From Halicephalobus mephisto (Eukaryota > Nematoda > Chromadorea > Rhabditida > Panagrolaimidae), in the NCBI GenBank assembly GCA_009193035.1, contig SWDT01000116.1:44815-108814 (forward strand): DNA of 64,000 nt. The letters run 5' to 3'. Shown here piece after piece: positions 48,971 to 59,714 of this stretch; within the stretch, counting starts at the first letter, position 1, and each line of letters starts with the position of its first letter. The position numbers and the translations under genes were made by a program. The notes below the pieces were generated by a model that worked only from the letters and a program-made list of their open reading frames with translations, ran no database searches and was not told the DNA's origin.

Positions 48971-51900
48971 TTATTCATGTACAGTGCTATTGATAAAGGC
49001 AGTTTGTCTATATTTCTCCGGAATCCAATTGAAGTCCTTTGGCAAACTCGGGATTTGTGGAGCAACGGAAGGAGGATTCACAACATTCAGCAACCTTATC
49101 CTTACTTCCAGATCCAGAAGCCGATTTGTCTGAAAACAATTATATTATTAAAAAAATTAAAAATAACATTCATTACGAAATTGTCAAAGGAAAATTTTTT
49201 AATTTTTCGGAACTTTCGGAATTTTTTCTTTTTTTACGTGAAAATTATATTTTTAAAATATTATTATTTTAAACGAATTCCAAAAAATTATAATTCAGTT
49301 TTAATAATTTCAAAAAATCCAAAAAATCATATTTTTAAAAAATTTTAATCATTATTTTTAAAAAAATCCAAAAAATTATACTTTTCTAAATTTAATTATT
49401 AAAAAACTTCGAAAAATTATACTTTTTTATGTTTAATCATTTTAAAAACTTCGAAAAATTATACTTTTTAAATTTAATTATTTAAAAAACTCCAAAATTT
49501 TAACTGAAACCAACCTCAAGTTCCAGTTGTCTTTGATCCATCATCATCTGGTTGCCCAAAAGCATATTTAATCCCTCAATCCAAGTCTGAAGAACTTGTT
49601 CATTATCCGTAGCCAAAGTCAGTAATTCCGCTTGTTCTTTCAATTCAAACGAAAATCCTTGTTTCAAAAGAGACAAACTCGAAGATTTCTTTGACAATTT
49701 CGTTCCAATTTGTTGAACAACAGTTTCACTATATTCCGATCCAGTCACTATTCTTTTAATATCGGACAAAGCCACTAAAATTTTAAAAAATAAAAAAATT
49801 AATATTACAATAACTACTTTTTGGGATTTTCGTCCTTGTGACATTTAGTCCCTTTGTAAAATTTCATTTTTTAGATGTTTTTTAATCATTAAATCGACTC
49901 AAAACATCGATCAAGTGTCCAAAAAACTAATCCAAAATCAAAAAAGCGATTGTACCACATTTATTTTTTAATTTCGCAAAATTAATTTATTGTTACTTTC
50001 AAAACCAGTTTGTTCAATGACTAAAGTGGCCTAAAATACCGATCAAGTATCCAAAAAAATTAATCTAAAAATTCGAAAATCAGCGCGAGTCGAAAGAGCA
50101 TAACTGTCATGTTCCTTGATAACTTTTTTCTCCAGCCACTGTCCAGTACAGTGAGTAATTTCAAAATTATTAGTTATAATTTGCACAGTAGTACAAAAGT
50201 ACCGTACATGCTAGAACCCCAGAATACCCTTTACAAAGTTATCTACAATATCCCTTAATCTTCTACTTTTCTGTAATTTTGAAAAATCCTAGCCAACACT
50301 TCCAAAATTACCCAACTATACCGTTTCTGAATTATTAAAAAACTTACATTTCTTTTTCGTTTTCAAATCAGGTCTCGGGATAGCCGCAGTGGAGTTCTGG
50401 ATCGGATGACAGTCAGTGTACCACAAAAATCGTTCATTTTCGTCGAGTTTCCAGTGCCACATTTGACTTTTTCCAGGAGTGAAGGACTTTCCTTTACTTA
50501 CTTTCGCAAAGATAAATCCATCTTTCAGAATATTTTTCTTTTTCGTTTTCACCAGTTCTTCCATCGACGGTCTTAGGTGATTTCGTAAATCCTCTATTGT
50601 CGACGATTTCAATTCTAATTCTTCTCTTTCAATTCTTTGTTTTTCAAAAATTTTTTGAATATGAAAATAAGATAAATGTTTTTGAAAATACTCATCAAAT
50701 TGTAAAAAATCCGGCACATTTTCAGCAATCCCAAAAGCCAACTGATACCGTACAACATGCATAACTTTGTCTTCATCGTCCGAATTCGCGTGCATTTCTC
50801 TCCAAGTCCTCAAAAACAGTTCCATTGCTGTTGAAAAATAATCCAGAAAAAATTTCTCCGAACAAAAAACTAACAACCAAGGTTTCGTGTGAACATCATA
50901 AGAAGCGTCTTCGCCGTCGTTCGAGGGATAAACTGCCAAAATCCTGCCCAATGCATCGACGATCTGAGCTATGATCAAAGGCCAAGCATCAGAGGGAAGA
51001 TTACTTTCAAGTTGGATCTAAAAACTCAATATATCAAAAATCCTATACACTGAAATTCCTCATATATCAAAAATATTTCATATATCAAAAAAGTTCCATA
51101 TATCAAATTTCATATATCGAAAAAGTTCCATATATCAAAGTAATTTCATATATCGAGGAAGTTCCATATATCAAAAATATTTCATATATCGAAAAAGTTC
51201 CATATATCAAAAATATTTCATATATCGAGAAAGTTCCATATATCAAAGTAATTTCATATATCAAGGAAGTTCCATATATCAAAAATATTTCATATATCGA
51301 AAAAGTTCCATATATCAAAAATATTTCATATATCGAGAAATCTATATAGAAAATATCTTATATATCGAAAATATTTCATGTCGAAAATATCCCATATATT
51401 GAAAAATCCAAAACTTACTTCAGTTAATCTCTTTTTGTACTGACTGGCGTATTCTAGGATTGTATCCAGTACCAGAGATCCGGGAGGCGTTAAACTTACA
51501 AAGTCCGCGAATTTAGTTTTCGAATTTGGTGCCATTCCTTTCAGCGACTGTCTATCGGACAAATTTTCGAATGAACTTTTGGACGAAGTAGGAGAATTGG
51601 ATTTCCATTCGCTCATTTCCGTTATTCTTTCAATTTCCATCGACGTGGGTCTTCTGAAGGCCAGATTTCTCGCTTTAAAAAACATTATTTGTTGAATAAG
51701 AAGTAATTGTTCTCGAATTCTTTCGTCTCTTCTTTTTTGTTCTAATTTAATCAAATTCGAAATTGCTAATCTGAAGGGCTTTCCGGAGACAGATTTCAGA
51801 ATAGAGGACCTGGTTTCGTCGTCCGCTTTTTCGAAAAGGAGATTCATCAAGGTCAGGACACACAGTAAGATCCGCTCTTCTGTTTTTTCCAAATGTCTGA

Positions 51901-52969
51901 TTAAACTTTCGAATTTCACCTCTTGCTTTACAGTATCCTCCAGTTGTCCGCCTTTGTCCAGGATAGTCAGCAGAATAGAGAGCGAAAGTCTTAGAGATTC
52001 GTTGTTTTCGAATTTGGAACTTCCGTTGACGTATCCGGCGACTTTAACGACGAATCCAGAAGGCAGCTGATGCCATTGGATAAAGTCCGGATGTCTCATC
52101 AACTCCATAAAAACACCGAAAACCCGACAAAGAGCGATGACGTTGGCGTCGAAAGCCCCGTCCTGAATCATCTGGATGACTTTCATAATCCCGTTCAACT
52201 TGTGAAATTCCGTCGCAAAAGTTGAATCTTGAGATAGATTGAACAAAATGTCCAATGTCGGCTGCCATTTACCAATTAAATCAATATTTTCTAGTTTGTA
52301 GAGCATTTTCTTTGCATAATTTTTCTGAAAAATGTCCATTTTACATAAAACATCGTGAGTTTTATATACAAAAACAATAATTTTAGTAAAAAACAATGAT
52401 GTTATATAGAAAAAATTGCGAAAATTTATATAGAAAAGTGTTAATTTTGTGTAAAAATTATAAATTTCATATATGAAAGTATTAATTTTTATGTAAAATT
52501 TATGGATTTCATATATGAAAGTGTTAATTTTTATGTAAAATTTCAAAAAACCAACCGGAGAAGCACTGACGATGAGTAAGAACCCATCTTTTAAAGATTG
52601 GAGAGACTCTTCTGTGACGAAAATATAAGATTTATCGGAACTTTGACTGTTTCTGTTGGTTTTTTCGTACATAAGTCCATAGGATTCAGAACCGCCTTCG
52701 GGAAGACAAAGCTGAGAAGAAAGGGAAATCATCAAATCGTTCATTTTCACTGTGGATTTGTCTATCCTCATGAAGGGACTTGCCGGGGTTCTGCTCGGTA
52801 ACTGGAATCCGGAATCCATGAAGTCAGCCATATCCGGATCAACCTCAAATCCGCCCTTAAAAACTTCATTCAAAACAAATTTCACATAAAAATTAACCTG
52901 GATCTCATTCTCCTTCCTTCGGATATCGACCAGCTTCAAGTTCGTTATAGGATGGAAATCTGCAGCCAT
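48971..52969 (-). CDS. ced-12: Engulfment and cell motility protein ELMO (CED-12)
   Basis: Starts MAADFHPITNLKLVDIRRKE at 52969. Exon 1 is followed by a 42-nt stop-free intron (52897-52856). Exon 2 (52855-~52556) and exon 3 (~52326-51419) carry the armadillo-type helices (STFATEFHKLNGIMKVIQ) and a TPPGSLVLDTILEYA segment. Exon 4 (~51019-50346) continues the ELMO domain (FFLDYFSTAMELFLRTWREM) and begins the PH domain (MWHWKLDENERFLWYTDC). Exon 5 (~49774-49515) completes it (ELLTLATDNEQVLQTWIEGLNMLLG). A last exon (~49131-48971) encodes LLDLEVRIRLLNVVNPPS and a proline-containing tail ending INSTVHE. ELMO partners DOCK180/CED-5 as a Rac activator in engulfment and migration. The C-terminal PxxP-rich DOCK-binding tail looks short. 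First of a same-strand run with TANGO6 and the PAM2 protein. Confidence 0.88.
50145..50340 (-). mobile_element. Family II TIR element, internally deleted copy 3 (ELMO intron 4)
   Basis: About 190 nt with ends related to CAGTACAGTGAGTAAT and ATTACCCAACTATACCG. Inside is AGTACAAAAGTACCGTACAT and the CTTCTACTTT block of the full copies. More than half of the interior is missing. The flanks differ from those of the TANGO6 copies, which shows the TIRs are the true element ends. Confidence 0.75.
51058..51365. repeat. CATATATC tandem repeat in ELMO intron 3
   Basis: About a dozen units TTCATATATCGA(A/G)AAAGTTC and CATATATCAAAAATATTT alternate with a period near 19/38 bp. The open minus-strand frame is a repeat artefact. 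The same TTTCATATATCRA phrase occurs singly in many other introns of the window. Confidence 0.9.
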
Positions 52970-53164
52970 GGCAAAATTTAAAAAGAAGAAAACAAAATTA
53001 AAGTTGATCCAAAAAAAACCAGAAAATCTCTGAGTCATTTGGCAAAGATGGCTTTCGCCCGACGTTGACCGGGTGTGGTTTCAAAACTGAAAATTTCCCA
53101 CAACGAATTTCTAAAACCGTACTTTCTAATCATCATCAAATTTTTACTTTCCCGATCCCCATTA

Positions 53165-53345
53165 GGAGTTGAGTAATTCTCGCTCTAAATCTTCTTTATT
53201 TATCTCGGTTTTTAATTTTTGTTTTAAATCTTTTAATTTGTGTTTTAGGTCGTCTTTATTCGTGTTTATTACGAAGAAATATGAAAAATCTACATATCCC
53301 TGTGACGGAAGCCTGAATGCACAGATGCACTGCGAGACGACACAG
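53165..53345 (-). other. Candidate terminal exon with short coiled coil, upstream of ELMO
   Basis: On the minus strand an open frame preceded by TCTCGCAG encodes GYVDFSYFFVINTNK then DDLKHKLKDLKQKLK and ends ERELLNS-stop near 53165. The heptad-like Leu/Lys pattern is not random-looking, but no start or upstream exon was found; the piggyBac-bearing locus begins 280 bp further upstream. It may be the 3' end of a broken gene. Confidence 0.2.
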
Positions 53346-53624
53346 TGTTAAAATTACACAAAATGAACTGGTGAAATTTTCGCGTTGAGAGCACGCGGCC
53401 TTGATTTTTTCACCTTTTCTCAATTTTTCATGCAAAACTTGTTAACTCTATAAACTCCGTATTAACACTATAAATCTTTTTTTCTCTTATTATGATTAAC
53501 AGATCTTCTTCGCTCCGATGATTTTGAATTTTCAAGAAATTTTAATTTCATATGCAATTTCTTATTAAATATATCGTGTCCTTCTTATAACTGTCGAGAA
53601 AACTATCATTTCTTAATTTTCGGG
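53346..53624. other. AT-rich spacer between ELMO 5' flank and accessory island
   Basis: No gene, repeat family or promoter element identified. Confidence 0.3.
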
Positions 53625-53923
53625 ATGCCTCCCTTTTCAAAGATTAGACGTAAGGTTGCAAATGCGTCAAAAGCTGCACAAGTTAAAAGACCTAAGAAGT
53701 AAGTTTCTGATTTATATTTAATCTTGTATTTTGCTATTTTCAGAAAGATTTTTATTGTACCTGCCATTAGAAGAACTCCAGAAGAAGTAAAACAAATAAA
53801 GGATGAGTATTATTGAAAGAAATTTGGCCGACTTTGAATATATCGAAAAGAATCATCAAAAATTAGAAAATTCAATTCTTTTATATGACAAGAAGATTCT
53901 TTCCGAACTGGCAAGTGAATTAA

Positions 53924-53935
53924 CACATTCGCGAC
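53924..53935 (+). repeat. piggyBac left terminal inverted repeat
   Basis: CACATTCGCGAC directly after TTAA; the partner is 56020-56031. Confidence 0.9.
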
Positions 53936-54162
53936 AATGCCTGTTTTTTCGTGGGACCTTGAGGTTTTTTTTGCGGTTTACGTGTGGGTACAAATTTGTA
54001 CCTAGCGATCCCACGATTCGGTTTTTCCATCACAAATGTGATAATAAGTTTTGTGCATTTTTCGCAACTTCTGTGTATTTTTTTATATATCTAGTATTCC
54101 GTGGTTATTATTTTGCGAATTTTTATATATAAAAAAGGTTGTTATTTTAGGATATATCCCTT

Positions 54163-55724
54163 ATGGAAGATTTAAATGTCAGTTTCGATCAATTATTACT
54201 CGATAGCGATGCTGAAGACGAAATTCTCGAAGTAACAGATGATCCCAGATTAAACCTCCCTGTTATCGATGTTGAAGAAGAAGATAGTGCCGAATCCGAA
54301 AATTCTGAAGATGACGATGAAGTTCTCGAGAAAGATGGATGGCCAGACACTGTAACGCCCCACAACCCTTGGATTTTTGAAGATGAAAATATCGGAATTA
54401 ATTCTGAGTTGTTGATGAAATGCAAAGAACCTATCGATTTTTTTGAAAGTCTAATAAATGATATTTGGGATTTACTTGTGATTGAGACAAATAGATATGG
54501 GGAAGGAAAACAAAGGCATGGGTACCAACAGATGTAATTGAAATGCGAAAATTTTTTGGTCTTTGTTTCCAATGAGTGTTGTGAGACTTCCCAAGCTTCG
54601 TGATTATTGGAGTACAAATTCTGTGTTTGGAGAATAGCAATTGGTGCCAAGATCATGACCGGAGGACGAGGTTTGAATCTCTACTTGGGAACCTGCATCT
54701 TGCTGATAATTCAAATCACGACAGTAGTGACAGATTATTCAAAGTAAGACCGCTGATAGAGCTTTTCAATAATACATGCCAAGAAGCATTCAGACCTGGA
54801 AGAGATGTTGCCATCGATGAATCTCTCGTCCCATTCGGAGGAAGAGTCGGTTTTAAACAATATATCCCTGGAAAACGGCACAAGTATGGAATCAAATTAT
54901 TTAAGATTTGTGGAAAAGGCGGTTACACTTGTAAGATTATCATATATGCTGGGAAAGACAATTCTAGAACAGGAAGTGTAGCAGAGTCTGTGGTTATGAA
55001 ATTGATGGACGGATATTTGGATCAGGGTAGACGACTCTTTGTGGACAACTGGTACACTGGACTGCCATTGGCTGAAAATCTAATTAGCAAAAAAACACAC
55101 TTGATTGGAACATGTCGTAGAAACAGAAAAGGATTGCCAAAAGATGTGATTCACCGCAGACTAAAAAGAGGAGAAATAAAGGCGCAGCAAAATAACAACG
55201 GCATTATTGTAATGAAATGGAAAGACAAACGAGATGTTATCATACTATCTACCACTCATGACGCCAGTGTAGCAGAAAACTCAAAACCTATTGTTGTTGT
55301 TGAGTACAACCAAGCGAAGCTATTTATGGATACCAGTGATCAATTAGCTTTGTATACTCCCTTTGTCAGGAAAACATGCAAGTGGTACATCAGGATCATG
55401 TTCCATATTATCACTCAAACATTACTTGTCAACGCGTGGCGATTGTACAATGACAATGTTAAGAAGATTGGTATTACGGACTTCAAGATCGAATTAATCC
55501 GAAGTCTGCTGGAGCAGCCAAAAGTTCGAACACCTTCCAATCGACATAAATTGGAAAAAACAACTGCCAGATTACGATGCAAAGGTTGCTACAGTAATTT
55601 AACCAAGACCTTCAGCGCAAGGAAAGCATCAAATCGTGCCAAAAGGGTAAATACGAGGTGCAATAAGTGCAAAAAACATTTTTGTTTAGATTGTTTTAAT
55701 AATAAACATGACACATGTTCGTAA
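54163..55724 (+). pseudogene. piggyBac transposase, frameshifted
   Basis: DDD-type transposase on the element's plus strand. The acidic N-terminus starts MEDLNVSFDQLLLDSDAEDE. From 54600 the catalytic half is open: DESLVPFGGR (first Asp), VDNWYTGLPLA (second Asp), MDTSDQL (third Asp), then a C-terminal Cys-rich zinc-binding domain (CKGCYSN ... CNKCKKHFCLDCF). Between about 54510 and 54670 the homologous sequence passes through all three frames with at least three 1-base shifts and stops (…WVPTDVIEMRKFF / RLPKLRDYWSTNSVFG / TRFESLLGNLHLADNS), so the copy is presumably inactive though the ends could be mobilised in trans. AATAAA at 55725-55730. Confidence 0.9.
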
Positions 55725-56019
55725 AATAAAATTATATAATTAATTGCAAAAAATTGGAAACAATTTGATTGATTTTGAACAGAATGAGGGATCAGAAAAC
55801 TAATCAACTTTGGATCTGCCTAAAACTATCATATATGATTACGAATTCCTTGCCCACGTCTATTGCAGCACCAGAGGGATAGGTAGTATTGAAAAATGCA
55901 AAAAAGTCTTTAAAAAATAATTAATGCGCAAAAAAAATCGATTAAATACCTGTGGGTGCAAAAACGTACCCAGCGGTCCCACGAGTACGTGCGCGTTGGG
56001 TACAAAAATGTACCCAGCG

Positions 56020-56031
56020 GTCGCGAATGTG
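56020..56031 (-). repeat. piggyBac right terminal inverted repeat
   Basis: GTCGCGAATGTG directly before TTAA, the exact reverse complement of 53924-53935. Confidence 0.9.
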
Positions 56032-56388
56032 TTAAGAAGTATGATTTACAGGGAAATATCAGTTGACTGTATAAGACATTCGGGAATATATGAAACGTTG
56101 AAGGAAAAATCAGATTACGTATTTGAAATGGCGAAAAAGCAGATGGAACTTTCAAAAAAATGGAATCAAGCACAAAAAGAAGCATTGGAGACGAAGAAAG
56201 CAAAAAAAGAAAAAGTACTTAATCATATGAGATACATGACTGAACAACGATTAACAAAGTATGGATCTTCCACTTTCGAGACTACTTTATCTCTGACTTC
56301 TTCTGTTTCTACACTTGAGGATGAATCTGAGAGCAAGGGATCTCAATTTACCAGAAATGAATCAACTAAAAAACGAAAGTTAGAATAA

Positions 56389-56813
56389 TATATATAGGCC
56401 ATTTCTAGGACACCCTTTTCTCCCACTTTCCCACTCCTGGGTATATGGGGTATTACGTGTAATTTAGATAGGTATATATATAAATTTACTAAATGGATAC
56501 GTGCTCCTCACGTATAAATCCAACAAATATATTTATTAAAACGGATACGGAGACATTATGTGTAATTCCAGCAAATTTCTTTATTTTTACTAAATGATAC
56601 GAGCCCTCCAGTGTCCCTCTGGAGGGCTTGTGTGATTTTTATGTGATCCGGTCAATTTTTTTGATATAAATGTTTATTAAAAACTTAAAACCATTGAGTA
56701 ATTACAACATTATAAAATTAGCTAAAGAATTAAAAACAAAAAATTTCAGAGGGGTGTTCACGAGGGATAGTTTTTACACTTATCCGGAGGCATACTAGTT
56801 AATCCTTAAAGAA
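56389..56813. other. Spacer between the split ORF and the 553-aa gene
   Basis: Contains phrases AAATGGATACG(T/G)/AAACGGATACG and TGTGTAATT repeated two or three times, and a strong hairpin at 56602-56628. No gene. Confidence 0.4.
56602..56628. other. Perfect 10-bp hairpin
   Basis: AGCCCTCCAG and CTGGAGGGCT separated by a 7-nt loop. Unusually GC-rich for this DNA; role unknown. Confidence 0.6.
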
Positions 56814-58475
56814 TCACATAATTAGACATCTCAGTATGTTCCTTAAATTCCTTAATTTTCTGGTAGTTTGGATCGATTCAAGGTTTAATTCTGGAGGTAG
56901 TGGATTAGTATCCGCAGTTTTTTGTAATAACCGAGCAGCTGCACCTCTTCCTTCGCGAATGAGTGAAATGTCTTTCTGTGTTTGCAGATAGTTATCTTTA
57001 TTTTTTTGTATTTCTGATACAGTCTCTTTCAAGAATTGTTCAAGGCTGTCTCCAGTATTATTACATTGTAATTCCATCATTTTCAGCTGTTCAGGATTCA
57101 TTAAATCAATTTGACGGTTTGTTTCCGCTTCGATTAGCCTATCTCTTTCTTTTCTTTTTCGAATTTCTTCTTCTGCATATTCTCGCGCTGTTCTGAGAAT
57201 TTCACGCTTATTGTGATTATCTAGTACTTGCTCTGCAATTCGACGACCTTCATCTTCATTTTCAGCTTTCAACGCTGCTTCCTCCGCTTCTTTAATAGCA
57301 ATTTTTTGCCATTTTTCATTAGTAGCTCGTGCAGCTTGCGCACCTGCAGCCGCAGGTATAAGTGCTGAGCCTATAGCAATCCCCGCACCGGCAAATCCGA
57401 TACCAACTAGTGCACCAGCGGGGAGGGTGAAAGCAATTAAAGAGCTACTAATAAGTAGTGAAGCACCCACACCAACTGCTCCTATAACAACACCACCGAC
57501 TACTATAAAAGCAAATTTCCAAGGATTTTCTTTAGCCCATTTCCATATTTCCTTGGCTGTGTCTAAGGGATGCTTAACAGCATGACCTAAATTCTTTAAA
57601 GTTTCTATGGGATGACGAATTGGATTAGAAAATAGTGAAGTAGTTTTCCATGCCTTCTTTATTTTCTCAATTGCCACTTGCTTTATATGAACTATCGTCT
57701 CTCTAATACGACGTAAGGAAGTTTCTAGTATAGTTTCTGTAGCACGTTTATGAGCGAGTAGCAATGCATATTTCAAGCTTTTATCTTGACCAACTGCAGC
57801 ATCACCATCTAGCTCACGAAATTGTTTAAACAGCTCAATTACAGTTTTAATATTTCCAGCCAAATCATCATCCACACCCCGTAATTCTATCCTTAGATGC
57901 TCAGCCTCGCTTTGCAGTTGATCAAAAGAAATCTCATTACGATCAAGCTTTTTTATGTAACAACGTTTCTTCAGATAGTTGATATAATTAATTAATAAAC
58001 GTCCAACATGTTGAAGAATACGCTTGTCAACATGTCGAGATTGATTTTGTAAACGTTTAACTATATTATATGCATGGACATATTGATTGCTTACGGCTTT
58101 TTCTTCTTCTGTCAGCTGAAAATAATTCTGGACCATTATTTCAACATTGTTTTTGCAAACACTAATTGTTGGTACTAAATCATGAAGATGTTGAATATTA
58201 ATGAAACCATCGAGCTCAGTTGTAATAATGTCATTATTCCACCGTAACCAGTCGAGATAATCACATTTGACATCTCCATCAAGAAGTGAGTCGATCTTCA
58301 GGAGACACTGATTCACGGCTACCATGTAATAGCTGCAGCAATCACGTTCTGCTTTTTCTCTCTCAGTAATCTTCTCACCACTATCCAGCTCCTTCTTTTG
58401 TTCTAAGTAAACATAAAAGGCATCCATAAAAGTCCTATCACCACCAATGCCATCGATACTATCGGGATTAACCAT
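56814..58475 (-). CDS. Intronless 553-aa protein with central Gly-rich membrane hairpin
   Basis: One continuous ORF from ATG 58475 to 56814, unlike the intron-rich neighbours. N-terminal ~290 residues are helical and charged with several cysteines (ERDCCSYYMVAVNQC). Then come HPIETLKNLGHAVKHPLDTA and a hydrophobic Gly/Ala-rich region of about 65 residues (FAFIVVGGVVIGAVGVGASL and PAGALVGIGFAGAGIAIGSA) that could form two or three membrane-inserting helices. A highly charged coiled-coil tail (AREYAEEEIRKRKERDRL) follows. No signal peptide. The arrangement of amphipathic helices around a Gly-rich hairpin occurs in membrane-remodelling and pore-type proteins generally, but no family was recognised and no function is claimed. 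Lack of introns and its position in the island suggest a mobile or viral origin. Confidence 0.6.
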   Translation of the reverse strand: MVNPDSIDGIGGDRTFMDAFYVYLEQKKELDSGEKITEREKAERDCCSYYMVAVNQCLLKIDSLLDGDVKCDYLDWLRWNNDIITTELDGFINIQHLHDLVPTISVCKNNVEIMVQNYFQLTEEEKAVSNQYVHAYNIVKRLQNQSRHVDKRILQHVGRLLINYINYLKKRCYIKKLDRNEISFDQLQSEAEHLRIELRGVDDDLAGNIKTVIELFKQFRELDGDAAVGQDKSLKYALLLAHKRATETILETSLRRIRETIVHIKQVAIEKIKKAWKTTSLFSNPIRHPIETLKNLGHAVKHPLDTAKEIWKWAKENPWKFAFIVVGGVVIGAVGVGASLLISSSLIAFTLPAGALVGIGFAGAGIAIGSALIPAAAGAQAARATNEKWQKIAIKEAEEAALKAENEDEGRRIAEQVLDNHNKREILRTAREYAEEEIRKRKERDRLIEAETNRQIDLMNPEQLKMMELQCNNTGDSLEQFLKETVSEIQKNKDNYLQTQKDISLIREGRGAAARLLQKTADTNPLPPELNLESIQTTRKLRNLRNILRCLIM

Positions 58476-58923
58476 AACGGACAGTGTATTTTACTGAAAA
58501 ATTATAATTAAAATGTTTTTAGTTATCCGATCAACGGAAATAATATAATAAAACGAATTCTAAATTTAAAATTAAGTGAAATAAAAAAATTCAACTTATT
58601 GTCAACTATTTGTTTTTATTATCAAGTAAAAAATCGACAGCTCTGATAGGAATCATTCGATGAATGTTCTCGAATGCTTAGGAAACAAAAGGGAGGAGAC
58701 TGATGAAAAGATGATTTGCAAACCACACAAAAATTTTTAAAAGAATTAAGAAATATGCTAATTACAAAATATATAAAATTATTCTTTAAAAATGAAATAT
58801 AAACTCCCGACACAGCAAATAATCGGACTTTTTGGATACTATGGTTAGTATTAATTATTCGACAATTTTCTCTATTATAAATGGTTTACTTCATCTTACA
58901 ACTAACGTCCAACGATTCAACTT
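58476..58923. other. AT-rich spacer, no gene seen
   Basis: 5' flank of the 553-aa ORF. Short open frames only. Confidence 0.35.
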
Positions 58924-59345
58924 TTGAGTATTCATTTCCTCAATGAGTTTTTACGTAAGAAGTACAAAATAGGAGTTATAAAATTGGATGTTTATTTAGA
59001 AATTAAAAATAAAATAAAAATACAAAATGATCAAAATAATAATGATGAGAAAAACAATAAATCAACTTCTTCAAGTAATACCAATAAAATAGATAATATT
59101 TTTATTACATGTAATTTGATGGAAGATTGTTATATTAATGAAAAGATATTTAATTCAATCTATAGATTTAGACCTAATGATAAAGTCGAAATAGAACCTA
59201 AAAATATTATTTATCATGAAGTAACTAACAAACGAAATAAATTTAAAATTGGTAGATATTAACAATCATTTGATTGAGTTTAATAACATTAATATTTTTA
59301 TTGAATGGGATTTGAAAGACGTATCCAACAAAGTTGAATGAAAAC
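58924..59345 (+). pseudogene. Asn/Lys-rich ORF with one frameshift, unknown
   Basis: An open frame from about 58924 encodes IGVIKLDVYLEIKNK, an Asn/Ser-rich linker and NLMEDCYINEKIFNSIYRF. It stops at 59260, but the adjacent frame continues sensibly from about 59246 (DINNHLIEFNNINIFIEW) to a TGA near 59340, suggesting a single 1-base indel. No ATG at the front and no recognised family. It converges on the minus-strand ORFs that follow. Confidence 0.3.
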
Positions 59346-59362
59346 TTCAAAGAAGTTGAGTA

Positions 59363-59698
59363 TTATAAGGAAATTTTATTGTTTTCAGTATATGGAGGAA
59401 TTGTTTTAAATCCAGGACCTGTTACATTTCTTCCTACTAGATAATCAACAAATTCTTTATTTTTCTTTGTTAATTTCTTTTTTCTAGGTTTTTTTGATGA
59501 GACTTTATTTTCATCTTTATTTGATTTTCCAATTATTTCATTATTATTATTCGATTTTCCAATTCTTTCATCAGCATTATTCGGTGGCTCACTCTCCTCA
59601 TGACTTTTATCATCATGGACTTTGATCAACTCAATGTTATTAGCAGTACTTTCATTTATTAATTTATACTTTTCAGTCATCGAAAATATCAACACCAT
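59363..59698 (-). CDS. Small basic ORF (about 105-111 aa) downstream of the glycoprotein-like ORF
   Basis: It begins within 17 nt of the end of the glycoprotein-like frame on the same strand. An acidic Asn/Glu/Ser N-terminal half is followed by a strongly basic stretch (SSKKPRKKKLTKKNKEF). The likely ATG is the one giving MTEKYKLINE. No family recognised. Tight spacing with the glycoprotein-like ORF suggests one transcription unit from a compact mobile or viral genome. Confidence 0.4.
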   Translation of the reverse strand: MVLIFSMTEKYKLINESTANNIELIKVHDDKSHEESEPPNNADERIGKSNNNNEIIGKSNKDENKVSSKKPRKKKLTKKNKEFVDYLVGRNVTGPGFKTIPPYTENNKISL

Positions 59699-59714
59699 TT
59701 ATTAATTTAAATTT

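Larger units (their letters stand above)
53920..56035 (+). mobile_element. piggyBac element, 2108 bp, flanked by TTAA
   Basis: Element 53924-56031 lies between TTAA copies at 53920-53923 and 56032-56035. Its ends are perfect inverted repeats CACATTCGCGAC. Inside each end are subterminal inverted segments built on GGGTACAAATTTGTACC (about 53985) and GGGTACAAAAATGTACCC (about 56000), with AGCGATCCCACGA / AGCGGTCCCACGA. Structure, TTAA target and transposase all agree with the piggyBac superfamily. Confidence 0.93.
53625..56388 (+). pseudogene. Lys-rich ORF of unknown function, split by a piggyBac insertion
   Basis: A first exon (53625-53698, MPPFSKIRRKVANASKAAQ start, GTAAGT donor) and a second from 53744 lead into a frame that ends at a TGA near 53816. 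From 53803 another frame continues (NLADFEYIEKNHQKLENS), so there is probably a +1 frameshift there or a misread exon. At 53920 this frame meets the TTAA target of the transposon. The same frame resumes exactly after the second TTAA at 56032 and runs to the TAA at about 56386, with a charged helical region (KKQMELSKKWNQAQKEALET) and a Ser-rich, basic end (STKKRKLE). Removing the element and one TTAA removes 2112 bp (3n), so the frame is preserved. Family not recognised; it could itself belong to an older element. Confidence 0.45.

Noticed and set aside
51103..51318. Repeat protein IYGTFSIYEIFL
   Set aside because: CATATATC tandem repeat inside an ELMO intron.
58622..58813. 63-codon minus-strand frame
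   Set aside because: Short, AT-driven, no supporting context.
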